Part shown: positions 6,247-13,947 of the stretch, one piece after another
Position numbering within the stretch: the stretch's first letter is position 1
Layout: each line of letters begins with the position of its first letter
DNA from: a virus
DNA length: 38,746 nucleotides
IMG/VR virus record: IMGVR_UViG_3300037258_000126
Coordinates: 1-38,746 of that record
Strand: one strand, 5' to 3'
Position numbers and translations under genes: made by a program
Notes under the pieces: model-generated
What the model saw: only the letters and a program-made list of their open reading frames with translations
The model's database searches: none
What the model was told of the DNA's origin: nothing

Positions 6247-7380
6247 CCGCCTACAGCCCGCATAGGGATTTTTTAGGCGCCACTGAATGTTGAGAATTGG
6301 AGTGTATTCTTGCGCCGCACCGAACGCATCGCGCACTGTCTGCGGCAGCACCTCGTTTGGGTCGCGCTCGAACGGCAGCGTGGCAATTCTCACCCGCAAG
6401 CCGATGCGCCGCAGAAGCTCCGCGGCATCCAGCGCGGCTTCGAGCGCCTTCACCTCGCCGTCCCACATGATCGTCACTTCTTCCAGACCCATCTTCATGA
6501 GCTGAATAAAGCGGCCGAGCTGGTCGTTGCCATCCATCGAGCCGTAGCTCAGATGTTTGCCGAATGATCCAACCGGGATCACGTCGCGAAGCGTCGTCTC
6601 CTCGTCGAACGCCTTCTTGATCGCCATAACATCGAAAGCGCCCTCGCCCATCACGATGCGCTTGGCACGACCAACGCTCTGTCCATTGAACAGGTATCGG
6701 CCTGTTCCGGGCAGACCCTTTGGGAAAAGGTATTTCTGACTGCCCTCGAAAACTCCGGTGATATCGCGGCCCTGAAACGTCATCATCTTGCCGTCGAGAT
6801 CGAACACGGGAATGATGATGCGGCCATCGAATATCTGATAGCCTTTCGATCCATCTTCTCGCTTAAACCAGAACTTGCCGCCAACGCAGTATCGAAGGTG
6901 AAAGTATTTCGCCAGCTCGCTATCGACACCGCGGGCTTGAAGATAGACGAGATTGCGCCCCTCGCTCGTCGGCAGCGGAAACGACGCCGGCAGAATTGCC
7001 TCGTCGTATTCGACAGCAACCATTGTGGTGCGTCGCGGGCGCCAGCCTTGATCGGCAAGCGCTTCCTTCACATGCTTAAATGTTTCCGCCCAAGCCTTCT
7101 TGCCGCTCGGGCTTGTATCTGATGGATCGTGGCCGAGCGACCAATGAATGAAGCCTAGCTTGCTGAACTTCTCATTGCAGACAAAGCAGTTGCCGGCGCC
7201 GGTGTCGGCGTTCAGATAGGTACGCCATCGCCGATCGCCGCACGCAGGACATTCCTGTGCGTGTATCTGCATACCCGATGAGCCGCGCGATTTCTTGAAC
7301 TCGCGGCCCTCGCGCTCGAACCATTGCTCCAGATCGAGCGAGTCCGAAAGCTCTTGGGTGTCATCCTTACTTTTCGACAC
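6244..7380 (-). CDS. DNA primase (zinc-binding plus TOPRIM)
   Basis: The start is placed at GTG 7380, with GAAGG about 7 bases upstream; TTG 7383 is the alternative. The 378-residue enzyme has a zinc finger C-x2-C-x17-C-x2-C (residues 44-68) like T7 gp4 and DnaG. A TOPRIM domain follows, with the catalytic Glu in MGEGAFD (about 246), the Asp in MWDGE (about 307) and a DPNEVLP motif (about 340). It would lay RNA primers on the phage lagging strand. It has no helicase domain; that is the separate gene upstream, whose 3' end it overlaps by 14 bp. The pair looks like a T7 gp4 split into two coupled cistrons. Confidence 0.92.
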   Translation of the reverse strand: MSKSKDDTQELSDSLDLEQWFEREGREFKKSRGSSGMQIHAQECPACGDRRWRTYLNADTGAGNCFVCNEKFSKLGFIHWSLGHDPSDTSPSGKKAWAETFKHVKEALADQGWRPRRTTMVAVEYDEAILPASFPLPTSEGRNLVYLQARGVDSELAKYFHLRYCVGGKFWFKREDGSKGYQIFDGRIIIPVFDLDGKMMTFQGRDITGVFEGSQKYLFPKGLPGTGRYLFNGQSVGRAKRIVMGEGAFDVMAIKKAFDEETTLRDVIPVGSFGKHLSYGSMDGNDQLGRFIQLMKMGLEEVTIMWDGEVKALEAALDAAELLRRIGLRVRIATLPFERDPNEVLPQTVRDAFGAAQEYTPILNIQWRLKNPYAGCRR

Positions 7381-8722
7381 CAAGCACCTTCGTCAGGAAC
7401 TTCATGCGTTCGCGGTCTTGTTTGATCCGAATTGTCAGCTCTGCCTGGTTACGGCTCGCGGCGAACACCAGACGAGCCTCGCCCGATGCAATCTCCGCAT
7501 CGGTCGCGTTGCCTGATATGACCAAGTCGGCGGTTCTGATCTTGTTGTAATCCTCCGCAACGTCCGTTGCTTTGGCGACCATTGCTTTGGCTCCATCGCG
7601 GTTGGTTTGTGTCGCTGTAAGGACCGCGGCGTTCTGCTCATAGGCGATCGCGCGCAGGTCGAGCCAGATGGAGCGAGAGTTCTCTCGCATATCATCGACG
7701 AAATGATCGGGACACATAATGTCCGCGTAATCCAAAACGATCATGTCGAAGATGATGCCGCGCGTGCGATACTTCTCTATCAGTCTGCGCAGCGCCGATG
7801 GCTTTAAGGTGCCGCTTGCAAAATCGTGGATCTTTAGAACGCCGTGCGCTTTCGCCTTGATGGCTTCTAGTTTGTCTCTCACGTCGAACGGAGTGGTCTT
7901 TAGCTCCTTCATCATCGTATCGGTCAGGCTTGCGTCGCATCGATCGGCGTAAATTAGCGCCGAGACCTCGCACGACCCAATGAATACGTTGTAGCCCGCT
8001 ATCGCGGCGTTCATGCCGAAGTCGCCCAGGCCCATCGACTTGCCCCACTTAGCGCGAGCCATAAGCGCTGACAGCTCTCGACGGCCCCAACCGCCGTGGT
8101 ACAGATGCTTGTCGATGTCTGGATAGCCGGTGGTGATGCCGGTGGGCTTAATTGTGCCCGCTGTGATCGCCACGCGCGTCGCGGTGCGACTATCGATCTC
8201 GTCGAAATAATCATATTCGCTGCCGTCGTCGGTCGCGCCGACGGTCATCGCCTTGCCCATCAAATCGCTGATCTTGCCGTAGTCGCGCTTTCCGAGCGCG
8301 TGAACCGAGGCAAGAAGCGCGTCTGATATCGCACGTTCTTTGGCGAACTCTGCAACCGAGTCGATCACAAAGTCGCGGTCGCTAATAGGCATGGTTAGAT
8401 AGTGCGCAAGCTTTTTCTTAAGCTCTGACACCATATCGGCGCGAATGCGCTTATCCGCGATCGCCGTCGCGAACACGCGCGTCATGGAGCTTTTGTCTGG
8501 AGCCTTTTTGTAGGTCTTGTAGAAGTCGAGCGCTACGCCGGTAATCGTCGCGTCAAGCTCGTCCTCGAAATACTCGGGCAACACCAGTCCTTCGGTGCGC
8601 TGAGCGAACACCGTGTCGCGCAATGTCAGCGCCACGATCTTGCTCTTGAACGCCGCGTCGAACTCGTAATGAGCCGGCGCCGCGCTCGCCGCGGGTTCCG
8701 CTGCTGGTGTCCCCGTCGTCAT
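7367..8722 (-). CDS. Replicative DNA helicase (DnaB/T7 gp4-type)
   Basis: The 451-residue protein has an N-terminal helical region (about 1-170) and a RecA-type motor. The Walker A is ARAKWGKS (222-229), with Ala in place of the usual first Gly. A CEVSA segment carries the Glu (252) that activates water in DnaB-type motors. The Walker B is MIVLDYADI (D331), and the sensor loop TATQTNRDG (369-377) is equivalent to the SQLNR loop of DnaB. It would unwind phage DNA as a hexamer with the adjacent primase. Its ATG overlaps the upstream stop (TAATG). An operator palindrome sits 49 bp before its start, inside the upstream gene. Confidence 0.92.
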   Translation of the reverse strand: MTTGTPAAEPAASAAPAHYEFDAAFKSKIVALTLRDTVFAQRTEGLVLPEYFEDELDATITGVALDFYKTYKKAPDKSSMTRVFATAIADKRIRADMVSELKKKLAHYLTMPISDRDFVIDSVAEFAKERAISDALLASVHALGKRDYGKISDLMGKAMTVGATDDGSEYDYFDEIDSRTATRVAITAGTIKPTGITTGYPDIDKHLYHGGWGRRELSALMARAKWGKSMGLGDFGMNAAIAGYNVFIGSCEVSALIYADRCDASLTDTMMKELKTTPFDVRDKLEAIKAKAHGVLKIHDFASGTLKPSALRRLIEKYRTRGIIFDMIVLDYADIMCPDHFVDDMRENSRSIWLDLRAIAYEQNAAVLTATQTNRDGAKAMVAKATDVAEDYNKIRTADLVISGNATDAEIASGEARLVFAASRNQAELTIRIKQDRERMKFLTKVLGVEK

Positions 8723-9024
8723 TAGGCCGCCGGGGTCTTTTCTTCGAAGCTCTGAATGTCGTGCTTAAAGTAAGTCACAACTGACTTATCGCTGTGGATT
8801 AACTGAATGGTGAATGCGTCCGCTGCCGTTAATTTCCCGATAACGACATCCATCACCGATGTCTCCACATCGCCTACTCTTTGAGTGAGTTGCTGCGCAA
8901 GGGTTAGCATAACCTCTTTGCCGATCAGCCGCTCAAGCTCCTGCTGATGCGACCAGCGCGGCATGGCCGTTTTCATGCGATGACCATTACCGCGGCGCTC
9001 AAGTTTGAATACGGGACGGGACAT
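8722..9024 (-). CDS. Small protein upstream of helicase; contains an internal operator
   Basis: ATG 9024 is chosen over the TTG at 9051 because GGAGAG lies 7 bases upstream. The 100-residue protein starts basic (RRGNGHRMK), then alternates helix and strand (LIGKEVMLTLAQQL, VGDVETSVMDVVIG, FTIQLIHSDKSVVTYFKHDIQSFEE). The pattern looks like a small Sm/Hfq-like or single-strand-binding accessory fold, but I cannot assign it. A perfect operator palindrome is embedded in the codons for DKSVVTYF near its 3' end. Confidence 0.7.
   Translation of the reverse strand: MSRPVFKLERRGNGHRMKTAMPRWSHQQELERLIGKEVMLTLAQQLTQRVGDVETSVMDVVIGKLTAADAFTIQLIHSDKSVVTYFKHDIQSFEEKTPAA
8771..8788. promoter_or_regulatory. 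Operator palindrome 4, intragenic, perfect arms
   Basis: TAAGTCA-CAAC-TGACTTA with both seven-base arms exact, inside the coding region of the gene at 8722-9024 and 49 bp before the helicase start. The spacer does not create TTGACT, and no good -10 follows at 17 bp. Confidence 0.85.
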
Positions 9025-9035
9025 CTTCTCTCCTA

Positions 9036-9176
9036 TTACAGCAACGGCCAAAGTGAAAGAGCGACTACAGCGAGCACCAGGACGATAAACGCATAGCCTT
9101 TGTACTCGTCGATACGAATGCGCCGATTGTCGGCGGCAACATCGGGGCCTGTTGGATCGTCTGCGCCAAGGCTCAT
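9036..9176 (-). CDS. 46-residue single-pass membrane protein
   Basis: ATG 9176 follows GGAGTTTGTC, and the frame closes with tandem stops TAA TAG. The first 28 residues are polar (GADDPTGPDV, RRIRIDEYKGY), and the last 18 form one hydrophobic helix (AFIVLVLAVVALSLWPLL), so it should be a tail-anchored inner-membrane peptide. Its stop lies 12 bp before the next ATG, overlapping that ribosome site. Function unknown; a small holin-like or regulatory membrane peptide is possible. Confidence 0.6.
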   Translation of the reverse strand: MSLGADDPTGPDVAADNRRIRIDEYKGYAFIVLVLAVVALSLWPLL

Positions 9177-9199
9177 GACAAACTCCTGCTGATCGCGTC

Positions 9200-9943
9200 T
9201 TAATTATAGCGCTGTTGCGCTGGTTGATTTGTGGCTAGTGCGGCGGCTCGCTGACCGATCTCGGAGCCAAGCCGCGAGTTAATCTTTTCGAGCGGTATCA
9301 GATCCTCGTCGATGAATGCGGCGAGCAGCTCCGGGCGATTACCCCGGTTGGCGATCTGCTCAAACAGATATTCGTGGTGATCGTTCTGAACCTTTAGATC
9401 GACGTACTTGGCGTTCGTGTAGCCGGGGTTCTTGCTGTAGTGGAAACGCACCTTCTGATGCTCGACCCAGTCGATCGCCGTTCGATCGGTGACCAGATCG
9501 GTGTAAAGGTGTTGCGGCCGCGGCAGGTAGTTCTGGTTCCAGTACCGCAGCGTCCAGTGAAAGGCGCTTGCGAGATAGATGTCGTAAGGAACACCCATCG
9601 CGTCGGCGACCTGGCGCGCACGCCAGATACCGGAGATCATGCGCTTCCGCGATTTCAACTTGTCGGTGGTCAGGCCCTTGATGTCGAACAGATCGTCGGG
9701 CAGCGGGCGCACGTACTCTCCGCGCGTCGTGTCGATGTTCTTCCGATACGCCAGCTTGTACGCCTTCTTAAACTCGTGAGCGAAGAGATACGTTGCTGCG
9801 ACGGGGCTCATGAAGCGGTAGTCGAACCACTTGCCGGTCATCAACGCGCGCTCGATATCGATCCAATCTTTACGAATGAACCTATTCTCAATTCGAGCGG
9901 CATCCATAGCGGATATATCGATGCCAAATATCTCTTCCGTCAT
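9200..9943 (-). CDS. Conserved-looking phage protein of unknown function
   Basis: A 247-residue soluble protein rich in Trp, Tyr and His, with no signal peptide, membrane segment or nucleotide-binding loop. An aromatic stretch (ASAFHWTLRYWNQNYLPRPQHLY, about 122-145) and a basic helix (KLKSRKRMISGIWRARQVADAMG) suggest a compact, possibly nucleic-acid-binding fold. It starts at ATG 9943 behind GGTGAG and follows promoter-like element B. It heads the string that leads into helicase and primase, so an early or replication role is likely by position only. Confidence 0.65.
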   Translation of the reverse strand: MTEEIFGIDISAMDAARIENRFIRKDWIDIERALMTGKWFDYRFMSPVAATYLFAHEFKKAYKLAYRKNIDTTRGEYVRPLPDDLFDIKGLTTDKLKSRKRMISGIWRARQVADAMGVPYDIYLASAFHWTLRYWNQNYLPRPQHLYTDLVTDRTAIDWVEHQKVRFHYSKNPGYTNAKYVDLKVQNDHHEYLFEQIANRGNRPELLAAFIDEDLIPLEKINSRLGSEIGQRAAALATNQPAQQRYN

Positions 9944-9964
9944 TTCTCACCAAGGTTAGATCGT

Positions 9965-10003
9965 CGTAACGCTACGCTAGTTATAGCGTTTTCGTTACGG
10001 TTT
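9965..10003 (-). promoter_or_regulatory. Promoter-like element B within a nested inverted repeat
   Basis: The minus strand of 9978-10003 matches element A (6202-6227), with TATAAC as the -10 candidate. The same bases form a nested dyad: outer arms CGTAACG (9965-9971) and CGTTACG (9993-9999), inner arms CGCTA (9975-9979) and TAGCG (9984-9988). No operator palindrome is present here, so this promoter may escape the dispersed regulator. The gene start is about 20 bp from the dyad edge. Confidence 0.5.
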
Positions 10004-10771
10004 ATCGCAGTGAGTGATGGCCGCAATGTCCTTAGCGTCGTGCTCAATCAGAAAGGACCGAACCACGTCAAGCGGTACAGCGAAGCCAAGAATTTCATTT
10101 GTGCGATGGCCCAATACCGGGACGCCGATCAATTCACCTTTGGAGTTGTATGCGGCGCCGCCGGAATTACCGCCGATCACGCCGGAAGATACCTGCATCA
10201 ATGGCTGTTTAATCTGGGTATCGGTGCCGAATTTCAATAGATCGTAATTGCGCTGGACGCTCGACACGATCCCTTTCACGACGCTGGAGTAAAGCGAGCC
10301 CATCGGGTTGCCTACGACATAAGCCGTATCTCCGCGCACAGGGGCGACGCACGCAAGATGCGTTTCCTGGGTATTCGGAATCTTTGCCTTTATTTCCAGA
10401 AGAGCCAGATCGACATCGGCGTCAACCGCAAGCACCTTGACCTTGTAGACGACGGTACGAACCGCGTCGCCGCTCTGGAAATCAAGCTGACTAACGGTGC
10501 CGTCACGGAGCCGACGCACCTTCTCTTTGGTGATCTTGCCCTTGTCGTCCACGTTCTCTTTGTCGATGTCCTCGTACTGAGCAGCGACGCAGTGATTGGC
10601 GGTCAGGACCAGGCCGCGCGTCTTGTCGATCAGCGTGCCGGAGCAGCCGTCGTTCACCATGAAATTCGTCTGGTCGATTTGGGCGTTCATGTCGGCGATA
10701 TCCCACGCGAAGGCGGGAGTAGCCAACAGGCAGCCGAAAATCACCGATAAAGCAAGCAACGTATTCTTCAT
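9995..10771 (-). CDS. Secreted trypsin-like serine protease
   Basis: The 258-residue product has a Sec signal peptide (residues 1-22, cut after PAFA) and a chymotrypsin-fold protease: His in LTANHCV (about 59), Asp in VDADVDLALLEI (about 119) and Ser in GVIGGNSGGAAYN (about 199). GNSGG is the catalytic signature, so it should be active in the periplasm or outside the cell. ATG 10771 has AGGAG upstream. A phage-coded exported S1 protease is unusual. Candidates are host-envelope modification, lysis help or a lysogen trait. It is not the prohead protease, which would be cytoplasmic and lie with the head genes. Confidence 0.88.
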   Translation of the reverse strand: MKNTLLALSVIFGCLLATPAFAWDIADMNAQIDQTNFMVNDGCSGTLIDKTRGLVLTANHCVAAQYEDIDKENVDDKGKITKEKVRRLRDGTVSQLDFQSGDAVRTVVYKVKVLAVDADVDLALLEIKAKIPNTQETHLACVAPVRGDTAYVVGNPMGSLYSSVVKGIVSSVQRNYDLLKFGTDTQIKQPLMQVSSGVIGGNSGGAAYNSKGELIGVPVLGHRTNEILGFAVPLDVVRSFLIEHDAKDIAAITHCDKP

Positions 10772-10807
10772 AACTCCTGCCTCGTGTTTGGTGTTTAGAT
10801 TGGTTTA

Positions 10808-11116
10808 TTACTCGGGGGTGCCGTCGTTCAGTCCAGGTACTGTGTCGGCTTCACTCGCAAGCTGCGTTGGCTTGTAGGAATACATATCGATCATCGCTTC
10901 GATGCCCGTCGCCGTGGTGTCGGCGTTGAGGATCTTGGATGTATAGATGTAACGAGTCTCGCCAGCGGCGAACGCCACAACGCGAGTCTCGCCGGCGCGT
11001 GTGATCATGGCGACATTACCGGCGCCTACGACTCGAATAGCCGAAGCTTCCGTTGTCAGCACCTGATCGTCCGAACTAACGTCAACAGGCACGATATCGA
11101 TTGCAATGTCGATCAT
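10808..11116 (-). CDS. Small beta-rich structural-type protein
   Basis: A 102-residue protein with alternating strands, ending in an acidic tail. The central pattern (GAGNVAMITRAGETRVVAFAAGETRYI, then LNADTTATGIEAMI) recalls small phage 'spike base' or virion-surface proteins of alphaproteobacterial phages. It has its own well-formed promoter with an operator in the spacer (11140-11168) and starts behind GGGAG. It is probably a virion component despite lying next to accessory genes. Confidence 0.6.
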   Translation of the reverse strand: MIDIAIDIVPVDVSSDDQVLTTEASAIRVVGAGNVAMITRAGETRVVAFAAGETRYIYTSKILNADTTATGIEAMIDMYSYKPTQLASEADTVPGLNDGTPE

Positions 11117-11139
11117 TTGAAACTCCCAATGAGGCGTCC

Positions 11140-11168
11140 ATTATAGGTCAGTCAGCACTGACTTACAA
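11140..11168 (-). promoter_or_regulatory. Strong sigma70-type promoter with operator in the spacer
   Basis: TTGTAA (11168-11163), 17 bp, TATAAT (11145-11140) on the minus strand. The spacer is nearly filled by operator palindrome 5, so a bound regulator would exclude RNA polymerase. Drives the gene starting at 11116. Confidence 0.75.
11148..11165. promoter_or_regulatory. Operator palindrome 5
   Basis: TCAGTCA-GCAC-TGACTTA, one perfect arm and one with a single mismatch in the first two positions pair. It lies between the -35 and -10 boxes of the promoter at 11140-11168. Confidence 0.85.
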
Positions 11169-11170
11169 CA

Positions 11171-13027
11171 TTAACCCCGCGATTTGCCGTTTTGCAGCGT
11201 AATAATGGTCCTTTTGCCGTCTAGGTACTGGGCAATGCACGCCACTGCCCAGCCCGAAGGCCCGCGATTGTACCGTTGATCCAGCTCTGTGACGCCATCG
11301 ACGTAGACGCCCTCATCGATCTCGGGACTGTGTTTATCGCCGATCGACATTTTGCGGCCGAGACGGGCAAAGCCTGCTACCGTTCCCTTTGCGCCGTTGG
11401 CGCCACGAAACCCGTGGTGGCCACATTCAACGCCATCTACGATGAAACTATCGCCGTCATATATCCAATGAACCTTTTTCAGGCCCTTAGAGAACCGACG
11501 AATGGCGTATTCTAAAACGCTAAACTTCGGCGGCTTTCTGTAAGCGTCGAGCGCGTCGGCGACCGCCTCGCGATGCCCTAGATAGGCATCTTCAAGCTGT
11601 AGGCCGAGCCGAATGTTATTGCCGTCGCCACGATAGCGACCACTCCGAACGTAACCTTCCAGAGCGAGATCGTGATTGGACTCGACCACATTGATTTGCA
11701 TCCATGGTCGCTCTAACAGAGTCAAAAACACGGCTGCGCTTGTTATTTCATCCAACACCTTGTTTCGGCCACGATACGAAAGCTCGTGAGCCATTGCGTT
11801 ATCGCCGATGTTGTGCGGATTGCGCGACTCATTGTCGAATAGGTCGTGAACGAATATATCCTGCGGCTTGAGCCGATCGATTAGACCGCCCTCTTTGGTT
11901 CGCTTCTTGTTGATGATGTCGATGCCAAATATGGCCGAAGCGTTCTTGGGGCCGAGCTTGCGCTCGTGAACATCAGGCAGCGTCATATACCGAACTGTCG
12001 GCTGGCCTTTGATGACCTTGCCATTCCTAACCTGCACGTCGAAATCGTAGAAGGCGCCATCATTGCCCGCTGTAATCTGCCGGCAGAAGATGTCGCCGTC
12101 TTTGTCGAACTCGACGATCACCGCTCCGGCGACTTGGTGGAAGATCGCCTTGATCCCCGCCTTGCGCGGGATCACCTTCGGCTTGGTACATAGCCCGGTG
12201 GTCATGACCTGATGCGCCTGTCGATTGGGATCGGTCGATGGAATGCTCTTGAGCTGCCGCTTGGCGTGCGGGTACACGCCCCATCGGCCGCGCGTGTATG
12301 TGCCGAGATCCGATATCGGCGCCGACGCGGTCGGCAGAATGTTCATTTCGCCGCAGAATAGGAAGTTGTCGCCGATCGCCATCTGGCCGAAGCAAAGATA
12401 ATCCGCGATCTCCTTTGCGTAGGCGCGCGCTACCGGGTTGTTCTCACTCCACCACTGCGTCTCGTAGGTGCCGGGACCAACGACCAGGTCGGCTTTCAGA
12501 TGCTTCGCGTAGGCAACCAGATTGTCCCAGATCGGGTGAACCTCTGCATCGTTCTGCGCGCCCGTGAAGATGAACTTGCGGCCTTTGAACTTCTCGACCG
12601 GCTGAACTTTCAACGTGTCCGACAGCCAGGTCCGTGGCGTGCTCTCGCGCGTTCTCCGACCGCGGGAACCGCGGTCGTAGCTATGCGTGACATGGCTCTC
12701 GATAATGATCGCTTCGGGATTTATGACGGGATATTTCGTGCCGGTCACGAGATCGGTTATGTCGCCCGACAGCATCGTTGCGCGGGCCTGCGCGTGCTCT
12801 TCTGGCGTTCCCTCGTCGCGCGTGATCGCGCGGGCGCCGTTCTGACCAGTACGCACAATCAATTCAGGAAACGAATCGTCTTTATCAGGCAGTCGGCGAT
12901 AAATATCCGCCCAACCCTTCACTCGACGCGGTGTAATCCCGAGTTCTTTCGCAACGTCCGCTCTTGTTGGATATTTTTTCTTGTCGTTAAAGATTTCCGC
13001 GAATTTTTTCCAGTCGGGAGTGGTCAT
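11171..13027 (-). CDS. A1-like metallophosphoesterase with N-terminal HTH
   Basis: The 618-residue protein begins with a helix-turn-helix (about 18-42, RADVAKELGITPRRVKGWAD). A middle region follows with TGAQNDAEVH and a KADLVVGPGTYE strand. The C-terminal half is a calcineurin-type phosphoesterase: D-x-H in LPDVHERKLG, an Asp in VHDLFDN, NHD in VVESNHD, GHHG, and a final GDKHSPE. The order and flanking text recall a phage family that I associate with the T5 pre-early A1 protein; that link is from memory and tentative. It may cut or process DNA. Its own operator-controlled promoter lies 15 bp upstream, and it stands alone between the spanins and the virion-type gene. Confidence 0.72.
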   Translation of the reverse strand: MTTPDWKKFAEIFNDKKKYPTRADVAKELGITPRRVKGWADIYRRLPDKDDSFPELIVRTGQNGARAITRDEGTPEEHAQARATMLSGDITDLVTGTKYPVINPEAIIIESHVTHSYDRGSRGRRTRESTPRTWLSDTLKVQPVEKFKGRKFIFTGAQNDAEVHPIWDNLVAYAKHLKADLVVGPGTYETQWWSENNPVARAYAKEIADYLCFGQMAIGDNFLFCGEMNILPTASAPISDLGTYTRGRWGVYPHAKRQLKSIPSTDPNRQAHQVMTTGLCTKPKVIPRKAGIKAIFHQVAGAVIVEFDKDGDIFCRQITAGNDGAFYDFDVQVRNGKVIKGQPTVRYMTLPDVHERKLGPKNASAIFGIDIINKKRTKEGGLIDRLKPQDIFVHDLFDNESRNPHNIGDNAMAHELSYRGRNKVLDEITSAAVFLTLLERPWMQINVVESNHDLALEGYVRSGRYRGDGNNIRLGLQLEDAYLGHREAVADALDAYRKPPKFSVLEYAIRRFSKGLKKVHWIYDGDSFIVDGVECGHHGFRGANGAKGTVAGFARLGRKMSIGDKHSPEIDEGVYVDGVTELDQRYNRGPSGWAVACIAQYLDGKRTIITLQNGKSRG

Positions 13028-13041
13028 CCTGCCTCGCGTGA

Positions 13042-13059
13042 TAAGTCAGCGTTTACTTA
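13042..13059. promoter_or_regulatory. Operator palindrome 6, directly after a TATAAT box
   Basis: TAAGTCA-GCGT-TTACTTA. On the minus strand TATAAT (13065-13060), preceded by an extended -10 TGC, abuts the site, so the palindrome covers the start of transcription. The A1-like gene starts 15 bp later. Confidence 0.8.
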
Positions 13060-13090
13060 ATTATAGCACTTTCAACGGGGTACTTCCCGC

Positions 13091-13384
13091 CTAATGCTTG
13101 ATCTGACCGGCCGCGTCGAGCTGCTGACCAACGGAGTGCAATTTGTTGTTGCAACCGTTTCCCCAAGTGTCGAGCTTCTTTTCATAGGTTGCGGCAGCCG
13201 AGCCCTGGTGGGCCGGATCGAGCGAGAGCGGTTCGGGCGGCAACGGATCCTTGCCACAGTTGAAATCGCTCGCAGCAAACATTGGCCCGCTGATATCGAC
13301 TTGCACGGGAACCGGGCGTTGCTCTTGATCTGTCACACAGCCCGCCAGTATTGAGGCGAGCGTGAGCGCTATAAGAGTTTTCAT
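13091..13384 (-). CDS. Outer-membrane spanin lipoprotein (Rz1-like)
   Basis: The start is ATG 13384, overlapping the i-spanin stop as ATGA; the frame also runs 11 codons upstream but without a start context. The 97-residue product has a lipoprotein signal with lipobox LAGC (Cys at 16) and a Pro-rich stretch (KDPLPPEPLSLDP) typical of Rz1-type proteins. It would sit in the outer membrane and pair with the adjacent i-spanin to fuse the membranes after endolysin action. The gene pair is overlapping rather than nested. Two further Cys in the mature part could crosslink. Confidence 0.8.
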   Translation of the reverse strand: MKTLIALTLASILAGCVTDQEQRPVPVQVDISGPMFAASDFNCGKDPLPPEPLSLDPAHQGSAAATYEKKLDTWGNGCNNKLHSVGQQLDAAGQIKH

Positions 13385-13926
13385 TTCAATCCTCGTGCGG
13401 CGCGACGCGCCTTCCATGTGTCAGTGAGAACGCCAGGAACGCTGCCGTCGTGATCTTTCTTCTCGCTCTCGATCAAAGATTCAATTTTCTGATCTTGATC
13501 CGCAATCTTTGCCGTAGCTTCTGCAAGATCGTTAGCCGCTTGGGCCGCGGTGTCTGCCATCTTCTTGAGTTCGGCGGCTTTCGCACTCTCCGCATCCCGC
13601 TCGCGCGCCGTCAGACATACCGCCAGCTCTTGCTCTTGCGGCGGGCGTAGCTGACAGCCGTAATGTTGCTCAAGCGATACGTGCTCGGCATTAAGCAGCT
13701 TGTAAGCGGCTTCGGCTTGTTCGAGATGTTGAATGCGAACCGTTAGGCCGACGCTGACGCCAATTAAAATAAAGAGACCGACGCCAATCGCGATCCATTT
13801 AACCGTCTTATTAGCGACCATGCTGCCGACCCAGGCAATACCGATACCTACGGGGCCGCCTATAAGAGCCAGCGGCCCTGCGCCGGTAAGCAGCGTCATT
13901 AAAATTCCAAATCCTGTCGTAAACAT
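13381..13926 (-). CDS. Inner-membrane spanin (Rz-like)
   Basis: The 181-residue product has hydrophobic segments at about 8-33 and 43-63, then a long helical, heptad-rich region (about 65-155, AELKKMADTAAQAANDLAEATAKIADQDQKIESLIESE) and a basic tail (KARRAARGLK). A membrane anchor plus periplasmic coiled coil followed by a lipoprotein gene is the Rz/Rz1 arrangement. Two N-terminal membrane segments rather than one is unusual. The gene lies 21 bp after the upstream coiled-coil gene. Confidence 0.75.
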   Translation of the reverse strand: MFTTGFGILMTLLTGAGPLALIGGPVGIGIAWVGSMVANKTVKWIAIGVGLFILIGVSVGLTVRIQHLEQAEAAYKLLNAEHVSLEQHYGCQLRPPQEQELAVCLTARERDAESAKAAELKKMADTAAQAANDLAEATAKIADQDQKIESLIESEKKDHDGSVPGVLTDTWKARRAARGLK

Positions 13927-13947
13927 GGTGATCCTTATCGATTTAAT

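Noticed and set aside
9183-9210. GCGCTATAAT at the end of the gene at 9200 as a third phage promoter of the element A/B class
   Set aside because: The TATAAT is simply the last codons (Tyr, Asn) of the gene, and the upstream part matches elements A and B poorly.
9440-10240. A 266-codon plus-strand open frame
   Set aside because: It covers the antisense of the unknown gene at 9200-9943 and of the protease, and crosses a strong leftward promoter region. It has no ribosome site or domain.
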